Below the pieces are notes generated by a model. The model was not told the origin of the DNA. It was given only the letters and a program-made list of their open reading frames with translations, and searched no databases. A stretch of DNA of 64,000 nt from Paracoccus tibetensis (GTDB lineage Bacteria > Pseudomonadota > Alphaproteobacteria > Rhodobacterales > Rhodobacteraceae), in NCBI RefSeq assembly GCF_900102505.1, contig NZ_FMVT01000001.1:310001-374000 (forward strand), given 5' to 3'. Within the stretch, counting starts at the first letter, position 1. The number at the start of each line of letters is the position of its first letter. Position numbers and translations under genes: made by a program. Shown piece by piece: positions 27,412 to 36,403 of this stretch.

Positions 27412-29043
27412 ATGCTGCGTTACCTGCGCTGCCTTCCCCTGCTGGTGATGCTGTCGGGCCTGTCGGCGCTGATGATGCTGATCCCGGCGGCCCATGCCTC
27501 GATCACGGGCCACGCCGCCATCGCGCGCAACTTCTTCTACGCGGCGCTGCTGATCCTGATCTTCTGCGGCCTGATCGGCCTTGCGACGCAGGCCAATCCG
27601 CGCGGACGTTCGGCCCGCGACATGCTGCTGAACATGCTGGCGGTCTTCGGCGCGCTGCCGCTGCTGCTGGCGCTGCCCTTCGCCGAGAGCCTGCCCGACA
27701 CCGGCTGGTTCAACGCCTGGTGGGAGATGGTCTCGTCGCTGACCACGACCGGCGCCTCGCTCTATTCCGCGGACCTTCTGCCGCAACCGCTGCATCTCTG
27801 GCGGGCGCTGGTCGGCTGGATGGGCGGCTTCTTCATCCTCGTGGCGGCGGTGGCGATCCTGGCCCCGCTGCGGGTCGGCGGCTTCGAGATCATGATCAGC
27901 CCCTACAGCCGGCAGGAATACATGGAGCGGCTGCCAAGCTCGGCCGATCCGCGGCGCCTTCAGCCGCATCTGTCGGACCCGGCCTTCGACACGCGGGTCA
28001 ACGACCCGGTGCAGCGCCTCGCGCGCGGCGCGCTGGCGGTGCTGCCGCCCTATCTGGCGCTGACGCTGGCGCTTTGGGTGGCGCTGCTGCTGGCGGGCGA
28101 TCCCTCGTTCCTGGCGCTCTGCCGGGCGATGGGGACGCTGGCGACTTCGGGCATCTCGCCGGTCCTCGGCACGCCCGGCGACATCAGCGGCTTCGGCGGC
28201 GAGGCGCTGGTCTTCCTGTTCCTGATCCCGGCCCTGTCGCGGCGCTTCTGGCCCGGCGGCGGCGAGCTGCGTGCGACCGAGAGCCTGCGCGCCGATCCCG
28301 AGCTGCGGATGGCCGGCGCGCTGGTCCTGCTGGTGACGGCGGTGCTTTTCGGGCGCCATTTCCTCGGCGCCATCGAGGTCGCCAGCATCGGCCCTGACCA
28401 GCCCCTGCAGATCCGCGACCTCGGCAACGCGCTGGCTGCCTTCTGGGGCGTGCTGTTCAACGCGCTGAGCTACCTGACGACGACGGGCTGGAACTCGGCC
28501 GACTGGCAGGGGGCGCGGGCCTGGTCGGGGCTGACAGCGCCGGGCCTGATCCTCGCCGGCCTCGCCATGATGGGCGGCGGGGTCGCCACCACGGCGGGCG
28601 GCGTCAAGCTGCTGCGCGTCTACGCCCTCGCGCGCCACGGCGAGCGCGAGCTGGAGCGGATCGTCCATCCCAGCTCGGTCTCGGGCGGGGGGCGCATCGC
28701 CCGGCGCCTGCGGCGCGAGGGGGCCTACCTCGCCTTCATCTTCTTCATGCTCTTCGCGATGTCGATCGCGGCCGTGGTGACGCTGGTCTCGATCGAGGCG
28801 GTGGAGTTCGAGACGGCCACGATCCTCTCGATCGCGGCGCTGACGAACACCGGCCCCCTGGCCGGGGCCATCCCTCTGACCCCCGCCTTCGAGGGCACGG
28901 CCGGCGTGGCCTCGGCCCCCTGGGAGGGCTGGTCGGGGCTGCCGAACTTCACCAAGGGCGTGCTGGCCGGCGCGATGATCGTCGGCCGGATCGAGACGCT
29001 GGCGATCCTGGCCCTCTTCTCGCCCGAGTTCTGGCGCCGCTGA
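27412..29043 (+). CDS. trkH: Trk-type potassium transporter membrane subunit TrkH
   Basis: This inner-membrane K+ channel/transporter subunit has 543 residues and about 10 membrane segments, with the repeated pore-loop signatures of the SKT family (SSLTTTGASLYS near residue 108, LATSGISPVLGTPGD near 245, LTTTGWNSAD near 357, ALTNTGPLAG near 478). The start MLRYLRCLPLLVMLSGL at 27412 follows GAGGCGGGGG, 10 bp after trkA. The frame is open upstream only inside trkA. Confidence 0.95.
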   Translation: MLRYLRCLPLLVMLSGLSALMMLIPAAHASITGHAAIARNFFYAALLILIFCGLIGLATQANPRGRSARDMLLNMLAVFGALPLLLALPFAESLPDTGWFNAWWEMVSSLTTTGASLYSADLLPQPLHLWRALVGWMGGFFILVAAVAILAPLRVGGFEIMISPYSRQEYMERLPSSADPRRLQPHLSDPAFDTRVNDPVQRLARGALAVLPPYLALTLALWVALLLAGDPSFLALCRAMGTLATSGISPVLGTPGDISGFGGEALVFLFLIPALSRRFWPGGGELRATESLRADPELRMAGALVLLVTAVLFGRHFLGAIEVASIGPDQPLQIRDLGNALAAFWGVLFNALSYLTTTGWNSADWQGARAWSGLTAPGLILAGLAMMGGGVATTAGGVKLLRVYALARHGERELERIVHPSSVSGGGRIARRLRREGAYLAFIFFMLFAMSIAAVVTLVSIEAVEFETATILSIAALTNTGPLAGAIPLTPAFEGTAGVASAPWEGWSGLPNFTKGVLAGAMIVGRIETLAILALFSPEFWRR

Positions 29044-29102
29044 GGCGTGTTCAGGGCGCTGAAACCGTTGCAAACATGCCGCAGTCGCTGCCGGCGGCGC
29101 GC

Positions 29103-29131
29103 TTGCGTGCCTTGGAACAACCTCTTAGAAG
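29103..29131 (+). promoter_or_regulatory. possible sigma-70 promoter of hfq
   Basis: TTGCGT (29103-29108) and TAGAAG (29126-29131) are separated by 17 bp and sit about 40 bp upstream of the hfq start. The match to consensus is moderate (4 of 6 in each box), so this is a suggestion only. Confidence 0.35.
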
Positions 29132-29168
29132 TTGAGTTGACGGGGACAGTGAAGAACGGACAAGAACA

Positions 29169-29402
29169 ATGGCTGGCGACAAGCAGAACCTGCAGGACGC
29201 GTTCCTGAACCATGTCCGCAAGGCGAAGGTTCCGGTGACGATCTTTCTGATCAACGGGGTCAAGCTGCAAGGCGTCATCACCTGGTTCGACAATTTCTGC
29301 GTCCTTCTGCGCCGCGACGGGCAGTCGCAGCTGGTCTACAAGCACGCGATCAGCACGATCATGCCCGGCCAACCCATCAATCTTTACGAAGGCGAGGACT
29401 GA
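29169..29402 (+). CDS. hfq: RNA chaperone Hfq
   Basis: Hfq is a hexameric Sm-like protein that promotes pairing of small RNAs with mRNAs. The 77 residues match short alphaproteobacterial Hfq. The Sm1 motif ([20 protein letters not shown]), FDNF with the conserved Phe, and the Sm2 motif with YKHAISTI are intact. In this class hfq typically sits between trkH or ntrX and hflX. Its stop codon is directly followed by the hflX start. Confidence 0.98.
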   Translation: MAGDKQNLQDAFLNHVRKAKVPVTIFLINGVKLQGVITWFDNFCVLLRRDGQSQLVYKHAISTIMPGQPINLYEGED

Positions 29403-30791
29403 TTGGCCGAGCTGACGGATACCGAAGCCAAGCCCACCCGCGCCTACGTCATCCATCCTGACCTCGGCCGCGCCCGCACGCAGCGGCGCGAGCCCGAACA
29501 TGCGCTGGCCGAGGCGGTCGCGCTGGCCCTGGCGCTGCCGGGGATCGAGATGGTCGGCTCGGAGGTGACGAACCTGCGCGAGCCGAACCCGGGCAAGCTC
29601 TTCGGCAAGGGCAAGCTGGCCGAGATCAAGCAGCGGCTCGAGGCCGAGGAGGTCGAGCTGGTGCTGGTCGACGGCCCTGTGACGCCGGTCCAGCAGCGCA
29701 ACCTGGAAAAGGAATGGGGCGTCAAGCTTCTGGACCGAACCGGGCTGATCCTCGAGATCTTCGCCGACCGCGCCCGCACGCGCGAGGGCGTGCTGCAGGT
29801 CGAGCTGGCGGCGCTGTCCTACCAGCGCACGCGGCTGGTCCGCGCCTGGACCCACCTCGAGCGGCAGCGGGGCGGGCTCGGCTTCGTCGGCGGCCCCGGC
29901 GAGACGCAGATCGAGGCCGACCGCCGCGCCATCGACGAGCAGATGACCCGCCTGCGCCGCCAGCTGGAGCGGGTCGTGAAGACCCGCACGCTGCACCGCG
30001 CCGCGCGGGCCAAGGTGCCCTATCCGATCGTCGCGCTGGTCGGCTACACCAACGCCGGCAAGTCGACCCTCTTCAACCGCATGACCGGGGCCGAGGTCTT
30101 CGCCAAGGACATGCTGTTCGCCACGCTGGACCCGACGATGCGCGCGATCCGCCTGCCGGATGCGGGCGGCGGCGGGGCGGGGCGCAAGATCATCCTGTCG
30201 GACACGGTGGGCTTCATCTCGGACCTGCCGACCGAGCTGGTCGCGGCCTTCCGCGCCACGCTGGAAGAGGTGCTGGAGGCCGACCTGATCCTGCATGTGC
30301 GCGACATCAGCCATCCCGAGACCGAGGAGCAGGCGGCGGATGTCGCCGAGATCCTCGACAGCTTGGGGGTGGACGAGGACGTGGCGGCCATCGAGGTCTG
30401 GAACAAGATCGACGCGCTCGGCCCCGACACCCGCGCCGCGCTGCGCCGCACGGATGCGCGCACCGAAGGCGTGCAGGCGGTCAGCGCGCTGTCGGGCGAG
30501 GGGCTCGAGGACCTGATCGCCGCCATCGACCGGACCCTGGGCGAGGCGCTGGACGAGGAGCGCGTCGCCGAGGAGCTGATGCTGGACTTCGCCGACGGAC
30601 GTGCGCGCGCCTGGCTGCACGAGGCGGGCGTCGTCGAGGCCGAGGAGGCCGGCGAGGACGGGCTGCACCTGCGCCTGCGCTGGACGGCCCGGCAGAAGGG
30701 CGCGTTCGAGGCCTTCACCGGCGCCGAGCGTGCGGAGGAGGACGAAGATCCGGACGACCGGCGTCCTAGTGGGTGGCACCCGGCGGACTGA
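29403..30791 (+). CDS. hflX: GTPase HflX
   Basis: This ribosome-associated GTPase splits or rescues stalled ribosomes. It has 462 residues: the N-terminal HflX domain (LFGKGKLAEI near 66-75, VDGPVTPVQQRNLE near 89-102), the GGPGETQIE linker, and a G domain with G1 GYTNAGKS (214-221), G3 DTVG (267-270) and NKID. The start is a TTG placed immediately after the hfq stop; it gives MAELTDTEAKPTRAYVIHP and is preceded by GGCGAGG inside hfq. No ATG is available before the conserved region, so the rare start and tight coupling to hfq look real. Confidence 0.95.
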   Translation: MAELTDTEAKPTRAYVIHPDLGRARTQRREPEHALAEAVALALALPGIEMVGSEVTNLREPNPGKLFGKGKLAEIKQRLEAEEVELVLVDGPVTPVQQRNLEKEWGVKLLDRTGLILEIFADRARTREGVLQVELAALSYQRTRLVRAWTHLERQRGGLGFVGGPGETQIEADRRAIDEQMTRLRRQLERVVKTRTLHRAARAKVPYPIVALVGYTNAGKSTLFNRMTGAEVFAKDMLFATLDPTMRAIRLPDAGGGGAGRKIILSDTVGFISDLPTELVAAFRATLEEVLEADLILHVRDISHPETEEQAADVAEILDSLGVDEDVAAIEVWNKIDALGPDTRAALRRTDARTEGVQAVSALSGEGLEDLIAAIDRTLGEALDEERVAEELMLDFADGRARAWLHEAGVVEAEEAGEDGLHLRLRWTARQKGAFEAFTGAERAEEDEDPDDRRPSGWHPAD

Positions 30792-30792
30792 T

Positions 30793-30862
30793 CGCGTCCC
30801 GCGATAGGGCGGGGGGCCAGCCCCCCGCAGCCCCCCGCCGGGAGGGGCCGCGTCCCTCTCGG
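30793..30862. repeat. GC-rich palindromic intergenic repeat, copy 4
   Basis: It starts GCGTCCCGCGA, as after pyc, followed by GGGGGGC-CA-GCCCCCC and a second G/C palindrome. The GGATATTT tail is missing in this copy. It lies between the 3' ends of the convergent hflX and PfkB-type genes. Confidence 0.65.
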
Positions 30863-30875
30863 GCTCTCCCCGATC

Positions 30876-31787
30876 TTACTTCGGCATCTCATGCGACCAG
30901 GGCGGGTTGGCGCCGGGACGCGAGACGGTGATCGCCGCCGCCTGCGCGCCAAGCGTCAGCGCCGCTTGGAGGTAACCGGGCGTCAGGGCCGCAAGGCCCT
31001 CGTGTGACAGGATCCCCTGCGCCTGAAGGCTGGCAAGGACGCCCGCGTTGAACGTGTCGCCTGCGCCGATGGTGTCGGCGACCTCGGTGCGGACGGCTGG
31101 GGCGGTGACCTTCGCGCCGGACCAGTAGCCAGTGGCGCCGGCCGCGCCGCCCGTCAGCAGGACCAGCTTCGCGCCTTGGGCAAGGATCCGGCGCGCGGCC
31201 TCGGCGGGAGCCGTGTCCGGGTAGAGCCAGTCCAGATCGTCGCCGGACAGCTTCACGATGGCCGCCTGCGGGATCAGGCGCTCCAGCCGGGCGCGATAGG
31301 CTTCGGCATCGGCGATGAAGAAGGGGCGGATGTTCGGGTCCAGCATCACCGGCAGGCGGGCGTGGTGGTCGCGGATGAAGCCCTCGACCGTCGCGCCGCA
31401 GGGATCGGGAACCAGGCTGATGCCGCCGGCGAAGATCGCCTGCACCTCGGCGGGCAGGGCCGGGATGTCGGAAGGCGCGAAACGGCGTCCGGCCGAGCCC
31501 TCGTCGTAGAAGAAGTAGCGCGCGTCCCCGTTCTCTAGCGTCACCATCGCCAGCGTCGTCAGGCGGTCGGTGCGGGGGCAGAGGGCGGCGTCCACGCCGG
31601 CCTCGGCCAGGGGGCGCAGGAGCTGCTCGCCGAAGGGATCGCGGCTGACCGGCCAGAGATAGCCCACGCGTGCGCCGAGCCGGCCGAGGGCGATGGCGGT
31701 GTTGTAGACCGCCCCGCCGGGCAGGGGGCGGAAGGCGCCGTCCTGCGGCACCATGTCGATCAGCGATTCGCCCGTGCAGAGGATCAT
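30876..31787 (-). CDS. PfkB-family carbohydrate kinase (fructokinase-like)
   Basis: This ribokinase/PfkB-family sugar kinase has 303 residues. The N-terminal signature GGAVYNTAIALGRLGARVGYL is near residues 24-44, LDPNIRP near 149, and the catalytic/ATP signature DTIGAGDTFNAG holds the general base Asp244. The start MILCTGESLIDMVP matches bacterial fructokinases. It stands alone, convergent with hflX, and no sugar transporter is adjacent. Fructose is the most likely substrate, but related sugars are possible. Confidence 0.88.
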   Translation of the reverse strand: MILCTGESLIDMVPQDGAFRPLPGGAVYNTAIALGRLGARVGYLWPVSRDPFGEQLLRPLAEAGVDAALCPRTDRLTTLAMVTLENGDARYFFYDEGSAGRRFAPSDIPALPAEVQAIFAGGISLVPDPCGATVEGFIRDHHARLPVMLDPNIRPFFIADAEAYRARLERLIPQAAIVKLSGDDLDWLYPDTAPAEAARRILAQGAKLVLLTGGAAGATGYWSGAKVTAPAVRTEVADTIGAGDTFNAGVLASLQAQGILSHEGLAALTPGYLQAALTLGAQAAAITVSRPGANPPWSHEMPK

Positions 31788-31855
31788 CCCGGCTTCCTTC
31801 CCTTCGGCCTGTTTGCCGGCAGGATTAGCGCAAAGCCGTTAGCGCGACCAGAGCC

Positions 31856-32902
31856 TCAGGCAGGGGCGGCCAGAAGCTCGGCGGCGATGCGGCGGACGAT
31901 GGGCAGGGCCTCGGCCTCGGACATGCCGGGGCGCAGGCGCCGGTCGTAGAGGATGCGCAGCAGCAGCTCGTCATGGCGCGTGAGCAGCGCGAATTCCTCG
32001 TCGTCGTTGAAGATCGACGGCCGTGCGGCCGGGCTGTCATTGGCAAGGCCCATCCCCTGCGCCAGCTCCTCGTGGATGCAGGAGTTCCGCAAGAGGCGCG
32101 GCAGCTCGGCGCGGATCACGGCCACGGCGCGGGCATAGACGGGGTTGGCGCCTTCGGAATAGGCGAAGACGGTGCAGGCGATGGCCGGGGGCAGGTCGGT
32201 TAGCACCGCCAGATCGCTGGCCGGGATGCCGGGGACCAGCTGGGCGAGGCGCGGGGCCATCGCGCGCCGCTCGTCCTCGGTCACCACCATGATGACGAAG
32301 TTGCCCCCGTCGCCGGTCAGCGTCACCGGGTGGCCGCTGGCCGAGGCGAGGCGGCCGGCGAAATCGGCGACCTCGGCCCGCACGGCCCGCTGCGCGGCCA
32401 CATCGGCAGAGGCGCCGAATTCCAGCTGCATCCGCACGGGGCGGTCCCACCGGCGCAGCGGCGCGGGCTGGGCGTCGGCGACCAGCGCGCCGTTGTCGCG
32501 GCGGTATTCGTCTCGCAGGGCGATCTGCACGAAGTTCTGGGCCAGCGTCTCGGGATCGATCGGCGCGTCCAGCGGCACGCGGTCGGTGCGCAGACGGCCC
32601 TGCGCCAGAAGGCGCGCCTCCATCCGGGCGTAGTAGTCGCGCTGCGTCCGGCTGGCGGGGCTGGCCGCGGCCGAGGCCTGGACGGCGGCGGCATTGGCGG
32701 CGCGGTTGCGCTCGGCCCGCTCGGCGCGGATGCGCGCCTGCTCGGCGGACTCGCCGATGGCAGCTTCGGGCCGGGGCTGGGGCCGCGGCGCCTCGGACGT
32801 GGGCGCGGTCGGCCCCGCCTCGCAGGCCGCGAGCAGAAGGCCCGCCAGCGCAAGGGCGGCCATGGGCCGCCCGGCGGTCCGGCCGTCGCGCCTGCGGATC
32901 AT
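31856..32902 (-). CDS. DUF2927-domain lipoprotein
   Basis: This 348-residue protein has a lipobox (ALAGLLLAAC, Cys27) and an Ala/Glu/Arg-rich linker (about 30-95). The C-terminal DUF2927 domain (about 125-345) has the hallmark CIHEELAQGMGLANDSPAARPSIFND-type block around residues 270-295, where HEE suggests a metallopeptidase-like site. The function is unknown. Its start overlaps the telA-like stop (ATGA), so the two are co-translated. Confidence 0.85.
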   Translation of the reverse strand: MIRRRDGRTAGRPMAALALAGLLLAACEAGPTAPTSEAPRPQPRPEAAIGESAEQARIRAERAERNRAANAAAVQASAAASPASRTQRDYYARMEARLLAQGRLRTDRVPLDAPIDPETLAQNFVQIALRDEYRRDNGALVADAQPAPLRRWDRPVRMQLEFGASADVAAQRAVRAEVADFAGRLASASGHPVTLTGDGGNFVIMVVTEDERRAMAPRLAQLVPGIPASDLAVLTDLPPAIACTVFAYSEGANPVYARAVAVIRAELPRLLRNSCIHEELAQGMGLANDSPAARPSIFNDDEEFALLTRHDELLLRILYDRRLRPGMSEAEALPIVRRIAAELLAAPA

Positions 32903-34071
32903 GGCGTGCCGCCCGGGCCGGTCACCTGCCGGCGGGCGCTGGCCGCGGCGAGCGCATCGCGCAGATCGCTCTCCATCCGCTGCAGCTCGGCCTCGGCGGC
33001 GGCGCGGCGGGCGCGGCCTTCGTCCGCGATGCGCAGGCTGTCCTCAATCGTGGCGATCAGCTGGGCATTGGCCGACTTCACGGCCTGGATGTCGAAGACG
33101 CCCCGCTCGGTCTCAGTGCGAATCTGGGCATTGGCCTGGCGCAGGTTGTCGGCGTTGCGGGTCAGCAGCTCGTTCGTCAGATCGCCCGCCTCGCGCACGG
33201 CCCGCGCGGCCTCGGCGCTGCGCTGGATGGTCACGGCCTGCGCCAGCTGTGTCTCCCACAGGGGGACGGTGTTCACGAGGGTCGAGTTGATCTTGGTGAC
33301 CAGCGACTTGTCGTTCTCCTGCACCAGCCGGATCGACGGCAGGCTCTGCATCGTGACCTGCCGCGTCAGCTTCAGGTCATGGACCCGCCGCTCCAGATCG
33401 TCGCGCAGCGTCCTGAGGTCGCGCAACTCCTGCGCCTCGATCACCTGGTCCGCGGCCGAGGACAGCGCGGCCTCGCGCGCCGGCAGCACCTCACCGTCCA
33501 GCTCGCGCAGCTTCTCGGTGCCGGCGGCGATGTAGAGCGCCAGCTCGTCATAGAAGGCCAGCGTACGGTCGTAGAGGATGTCCAGCGCCTTGATGTCCTT
33601 GAGCAGCTTCTGCTCATGGCTCTCCAGCTCGACCGTGATGCGGTCGATCTGGGTCTGCACCTGCTCGTAGTTCGCGACGAACTTGGCGAAGGGCGCCGAG
33701 CGGCCCAGCAGCTTCTCCCACCAGCTGCGCTGGCGCCGCATGTCCAGCTCGGAGGTCGAGAAGCCGCGGATGGTCGTCACGACCTGCCGCAGGCTGTCGC
33801 CGGCCGGGCCGACATCCTTGGCCTTCACATCGGCCAGCATCTGCTGGCTGATCTGCTGAAGGTCGGCCTGCGCGCGGGTGCCGAAGCGCAGTATAGAGTT
33901 CGAATCCTTGAGGTCGATCTCGGCCATGCGGCGGCGGATCTCGGCGGCCTGGGCGGGGTCGTCGGCCTTCAGCTCGGGCTCGATCTGTTCGGGCGTGCTC
34001 GGGATCGCAGAGGTCACGGCCTCGATCTCCTCGCGCAGAGCCTCGGCGCGCCGGCGGGTGTCGTCACTCAT
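32899..34071 (-). CDS. TelA-like toxic anion resistance protein
   Basis: This 390-residue, highly helical and charged protein belongs to the TelA family (PF05816). The conserved centre includes LRFGTRAQADLQQISQQML, WWEKLLGR, FAKFVANYEQVQTQIDRI and SLPSIRLVQENDKSLVTKI followed by NTVPLWETQLAQAV. The family was linked to tellurite resistance but its biochemical role is unclear; envelope-stress links are reported. The start at 34071 has GAGG nearby. It is coupled by ATGA to the DUF2927 gene. Confidence 0.9.
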   Translation of the reverse strand: MSDDTRRRAEALREEIEAVTSAIPSTPEQIEPELKADDPAQAAEIRRRMAEIDLKDSNSILRFGTRAQADLQQISQQMLADVKAKDVGPAGDSLRQVVTTIRGFSTSELDMRRQRSWWEKLLGRSAPFAKFVANYEQVQTQIDRITVELESHEQKLLKDIKALDILYDRTLAFYDELALYIAAGTEKLRELDGEVLPAREAALSSAADQVIEAQELRDLRTLRDDLERRVHDLKLTRQVTMQSLPSIRLVQENDKSLVTKINSTLVNTVPLWETQLAQAVTIQRSAEAARAVREAGDLTNELLTRNADNLRQANAQIRTETERGVFDIQAVKSANAQLIATIEDSLRIADEGRARRAAAEAELQRMESDLRDALAAASARRQVTGPGGTP

Positions 34072-34138
34072 GTTGTCCCTCTGTCGCAGCTTCCGGCGGC
34101 GCCGGCAGAATAGAAAAAGCCTGTGCCGCATCAACGGG

Positions 34139-34165
34139 AAAAGGGGGCGAAAGTTTCGCCCCCTT
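34139..34165 (-). terminator. intrinsic terminator of the fadA-fadJ operon
   Basis: A perfect 12-bp inverted repeat (AAGGGGGCGAAA / TTTCGCCCCCTT) has a one-base centre; read on the minus strand it ends in CCCCCTTTT. It lies 38 bp after the fadJ stop, between convergently placed regulatory DNA of the telA-like gene and fadJ. Confidence 0.85.
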
Positions 34166-34202
34166 GCAGACATGTCACAGGTCTCGGCCGATCCGCAACA
34201 GG

Positions 34203-36389
34203 TCAGGCGGCGCGCTTGCCGTCCCCGTAGCGGTCGTAGAAGCGCGCACCGCTGGCTGCCAACTCGCGCAGCAGCTTCGGCGCCTCGAAGCGCGCGCCGT
34301 GGCGGGCGGTCAGGTCCTCGCAGATCGCAACCGCGCGTTCGGCGCCCAGCATGTCGAGCCAACCAAAGGGGCCGCCGGTCCAAGGCGCGAAACCCCAGCC
34401 CAGGATGGCGCCCACGTCGCCCTCGCGGATGTCCTCCAAGACGCCTGCCTCGAAGGCCCGCACGGCCTCCAGCGCCTGCACGAACATCAGCCGGTGCTGG
34501 ATCTCGGTCAGCTCGGGCTGGTCCTCGGCGCGCGGATATTGCGCCTTGAGCCCGTCCCAGAAGCCCTGCCGCTTGCCGTCCTCGCCATAGGCGTAGAAGC
34601 CCGCCTTGGCCTTGCGGCCCATGCGGCCCTGATCGGCCATCCAGAACAGAACCTCGTCCACCGCGCCGTCAGGATAGGCCTCGCCCATCGCCGCTTTGGT
34701 GGCCTTGGCGATCTTCACCCCGAGGTCGATCGAGGTCTCGTCCACCAGCTGCAACGGCCCGAGGGGCATGCCCATCATCTTGGCCGCGTTCTCGATCAGC
34801 GTCGGGTTGACGCCTTCCGCGACCAGACGGATGCCCTCGTTGATGTAGGGGATGATGCAGCGGTTGGCGTAGAAGAACCGCTCGTCGTTCACCACGATGG
34901 GGGTCTTGCGGATCTGGCGCACGAAATCCAGCGCCTTGGCGACGGCGATGTCGCCCGTCTCGCGGCCCTTGATGATCTCGACCAGCAGCATCTTGTCCAC
35001 AGGGCTGAAGAAGTGGATGCCGATGAACTGCTGCGGCCGGGCGCTGGCCTTCGCCAGCTCGCTAATCGGCAGGGTCGAGGTATTGGTCGCGAAGATCGCG
35101 TCCTGCGGGATCACCGCCTCGGCCTTTTTCGTGACCTCGGCCTTGACGGAAGGGTCCTCGAAGACCGCTTCCACGATCAGGTCGCAGCCTTCCAGGGCGG
35201 CGTAGTCGGTGGTGGGGGTGATGCGGCCCAGCACCTCGGCCTTCTTCTCGGGGGTGGACTTCTTGCGGCTGATCGCCTTGTCCAGCAGCCCCTCGGAATA
35301 GGCCTTGCCCCGGTCGGCGCTGTCCTGCGCGGCGTCGATCAGCACGACCTCGATCCCGGCCATGGCGCTGACATAGGCGATGCCCGCACCCATCATCCCG
35401 GCGCCGAGGATGCCGACCTTCTTCACCGACTGATCGGGCGCCTCGGGACGGTTCGCGCCCTTCTCCAGCGCCTCTTTGTTGATGAAGAGGCTGCGGATCA
35501 TCGCACCCGAGGAGGGGTTCATCAGGACATTGGTGAACCAGCGCGCCTCGATCTTCAGCGCCTGGTCGAAGGGCACCTGCGCGCCCTCATAGACCGCCGA
35601 CAGCAGCGCCTTGGCGGCCGGATAGACGCCGAGCGTCTTGCCATGCACCATCGCACTGGCACCGACGAAGGTCATGAAGCCCGCCGGATGGAACGGCTCG
35701 CCACCGGGCATCTTGTAGCCCTTGGCGTCCCAAGGCTTGACCAGGTCGGCCTCCTTCGCCTCCAGCACCCAGGCCTTGGCGGCGGCCAGCGGGTCTTCCA
35801 CCACCTCGTCGACGATGCCGGCGGCCTTGGCCTTCTTCGGCTCGTTCAGCTTGCCCTCCAGCAGGAAGGGCGCGGCGACCATCGCGCCCAGCTTGCGGAC
35901 GAGACGCGTCGTGCCACCGGCGCCGGGGAAGATGCCGACCATGATCTCGGGCAGGCCGATCTTGGCCTTGGGATTGTCGGCGGCAAAGATGCGGTGCGTC
36001 GCCAGCGGCAGCTCCAGCCCGATGCCGAGCGCGGTGCCGGGCAGGGCGGCCGCGATGGGCTTGCCGCCCTTCTTGGTCTTGGGGTCCATCCCGGCCAGCT
36101 CGATCTTGCGCAGGAGCTGGTGCAGCGTCATCACGCCGTCGAAGACCGCCTGCGCGCCGCCGCGATCCTTCATCCCGGCGATGACGTTGAGGTCCATTCC
36201 GGCGGCGAAGTCCTTCTTGCCGCTGGTGATGACGATGCCCTTTACGGCCTCGTCGGCCAGCGCCTGGTCGATCAGATCGTTCAGCTCTTGCGCGCCGTCC
36301 ATCGACAGCACGTTCATCGACTTGCCGGGCACGTCCCAGGTGATGACGGCAACCCCGTCGTCACCGCGGCTCATGGTGAAATCGGTCAT
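34203..36389 (-). CDS. fadJ: multifunctional enoyl-CoA hydratase / 3-hydroxyacyl-CoA dehydrogenase
   Basis: This is the beta-oxidation trifunctional alpha subunit of 728 residues. The enoyl-CoA hydratase domain (about 1-190) carries the oxyanion-hole segments ITSGKKDFAAGMDL and ALPGTALGIGLELPLATH. The NAD-binding domain begins near 315 (VGILGAGMMGAGIAYVSAMAG) with HFFSPVDKMLLVEI near 450, and a C-terminal dehydrogenase domain follows (about 500-725). It is 14 bp downstream of the thiolase gene fadA, so it is the second gene of a fadA-fadJ operon ending at an intrinsic terminator. GGGAGGAG precedes the ATG. The layout is FadJ/FadB-like; I cannot tell aerobic from anaerobic type. Confidence 0.94.
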   Translation of the reverse strand: MTDFTMSRGDDGVAVITWDVPGKSMNVLSMDGAQELNDLIDQALADEAVKGIVITSGKKDFAAGMDLNVIAGMKDRGGAQAVFDGVMTLHQLLRKIELAGMDPKTKKGGKPIAAALPGTALGIGLELPLATHRIFAADNPKAKIGLPEIMVGIFPGAGGTTRLVRKLGAMVAAPFLLEGKLNEPKKAKAAGIVDEVVEDPLAAAKAWVLEAKEADLVKPWDAKGYKMPGGEPFHPAGFMTFVGASAMVHGKTLGVYPAAKALLSAVYEGAQVPFDQALKIEARWFTNVLMNPSSGAMIRSLFINKEALEKGANRPEAPDQSVKKVGILGAGMMGAGIAYVSAMAGIEVVLIDAAQDSADRGKAYSEGLLDKAISRKKSTPEKKAEVLGRITPTTDYAALEGCDLIVEAVFEDPSVKAEVTKKAEAVIPQDAIFATNTSTLPISELAKASARPQQFIGIHFFSPVDKMLLVEIIKGRETGDIAVAKALDFVRQIRKTPIVVNDERFFYANRCIIPYINEGIRLVAEGVNPTLIENAAKMMGMPLGPLQLVDETSIDLGVKIAKATKAAMGEAYPDGAVDEVLFWMADQGRMGRKAKAGFYAYGEDGKRQGFWDGLKAQYPRAEDQPELTEIQHRLMFVQALEAVRAFEAGVLEDIREGDVGAILGWGFAPWTGGPFGWLDMLGAERAVAICEDLTARHGARFEAPKLLRELAASGARFYDRYGDGKRAA

Positions 36390-36403
36390 GTCGCTCTCCT
36401 CCC

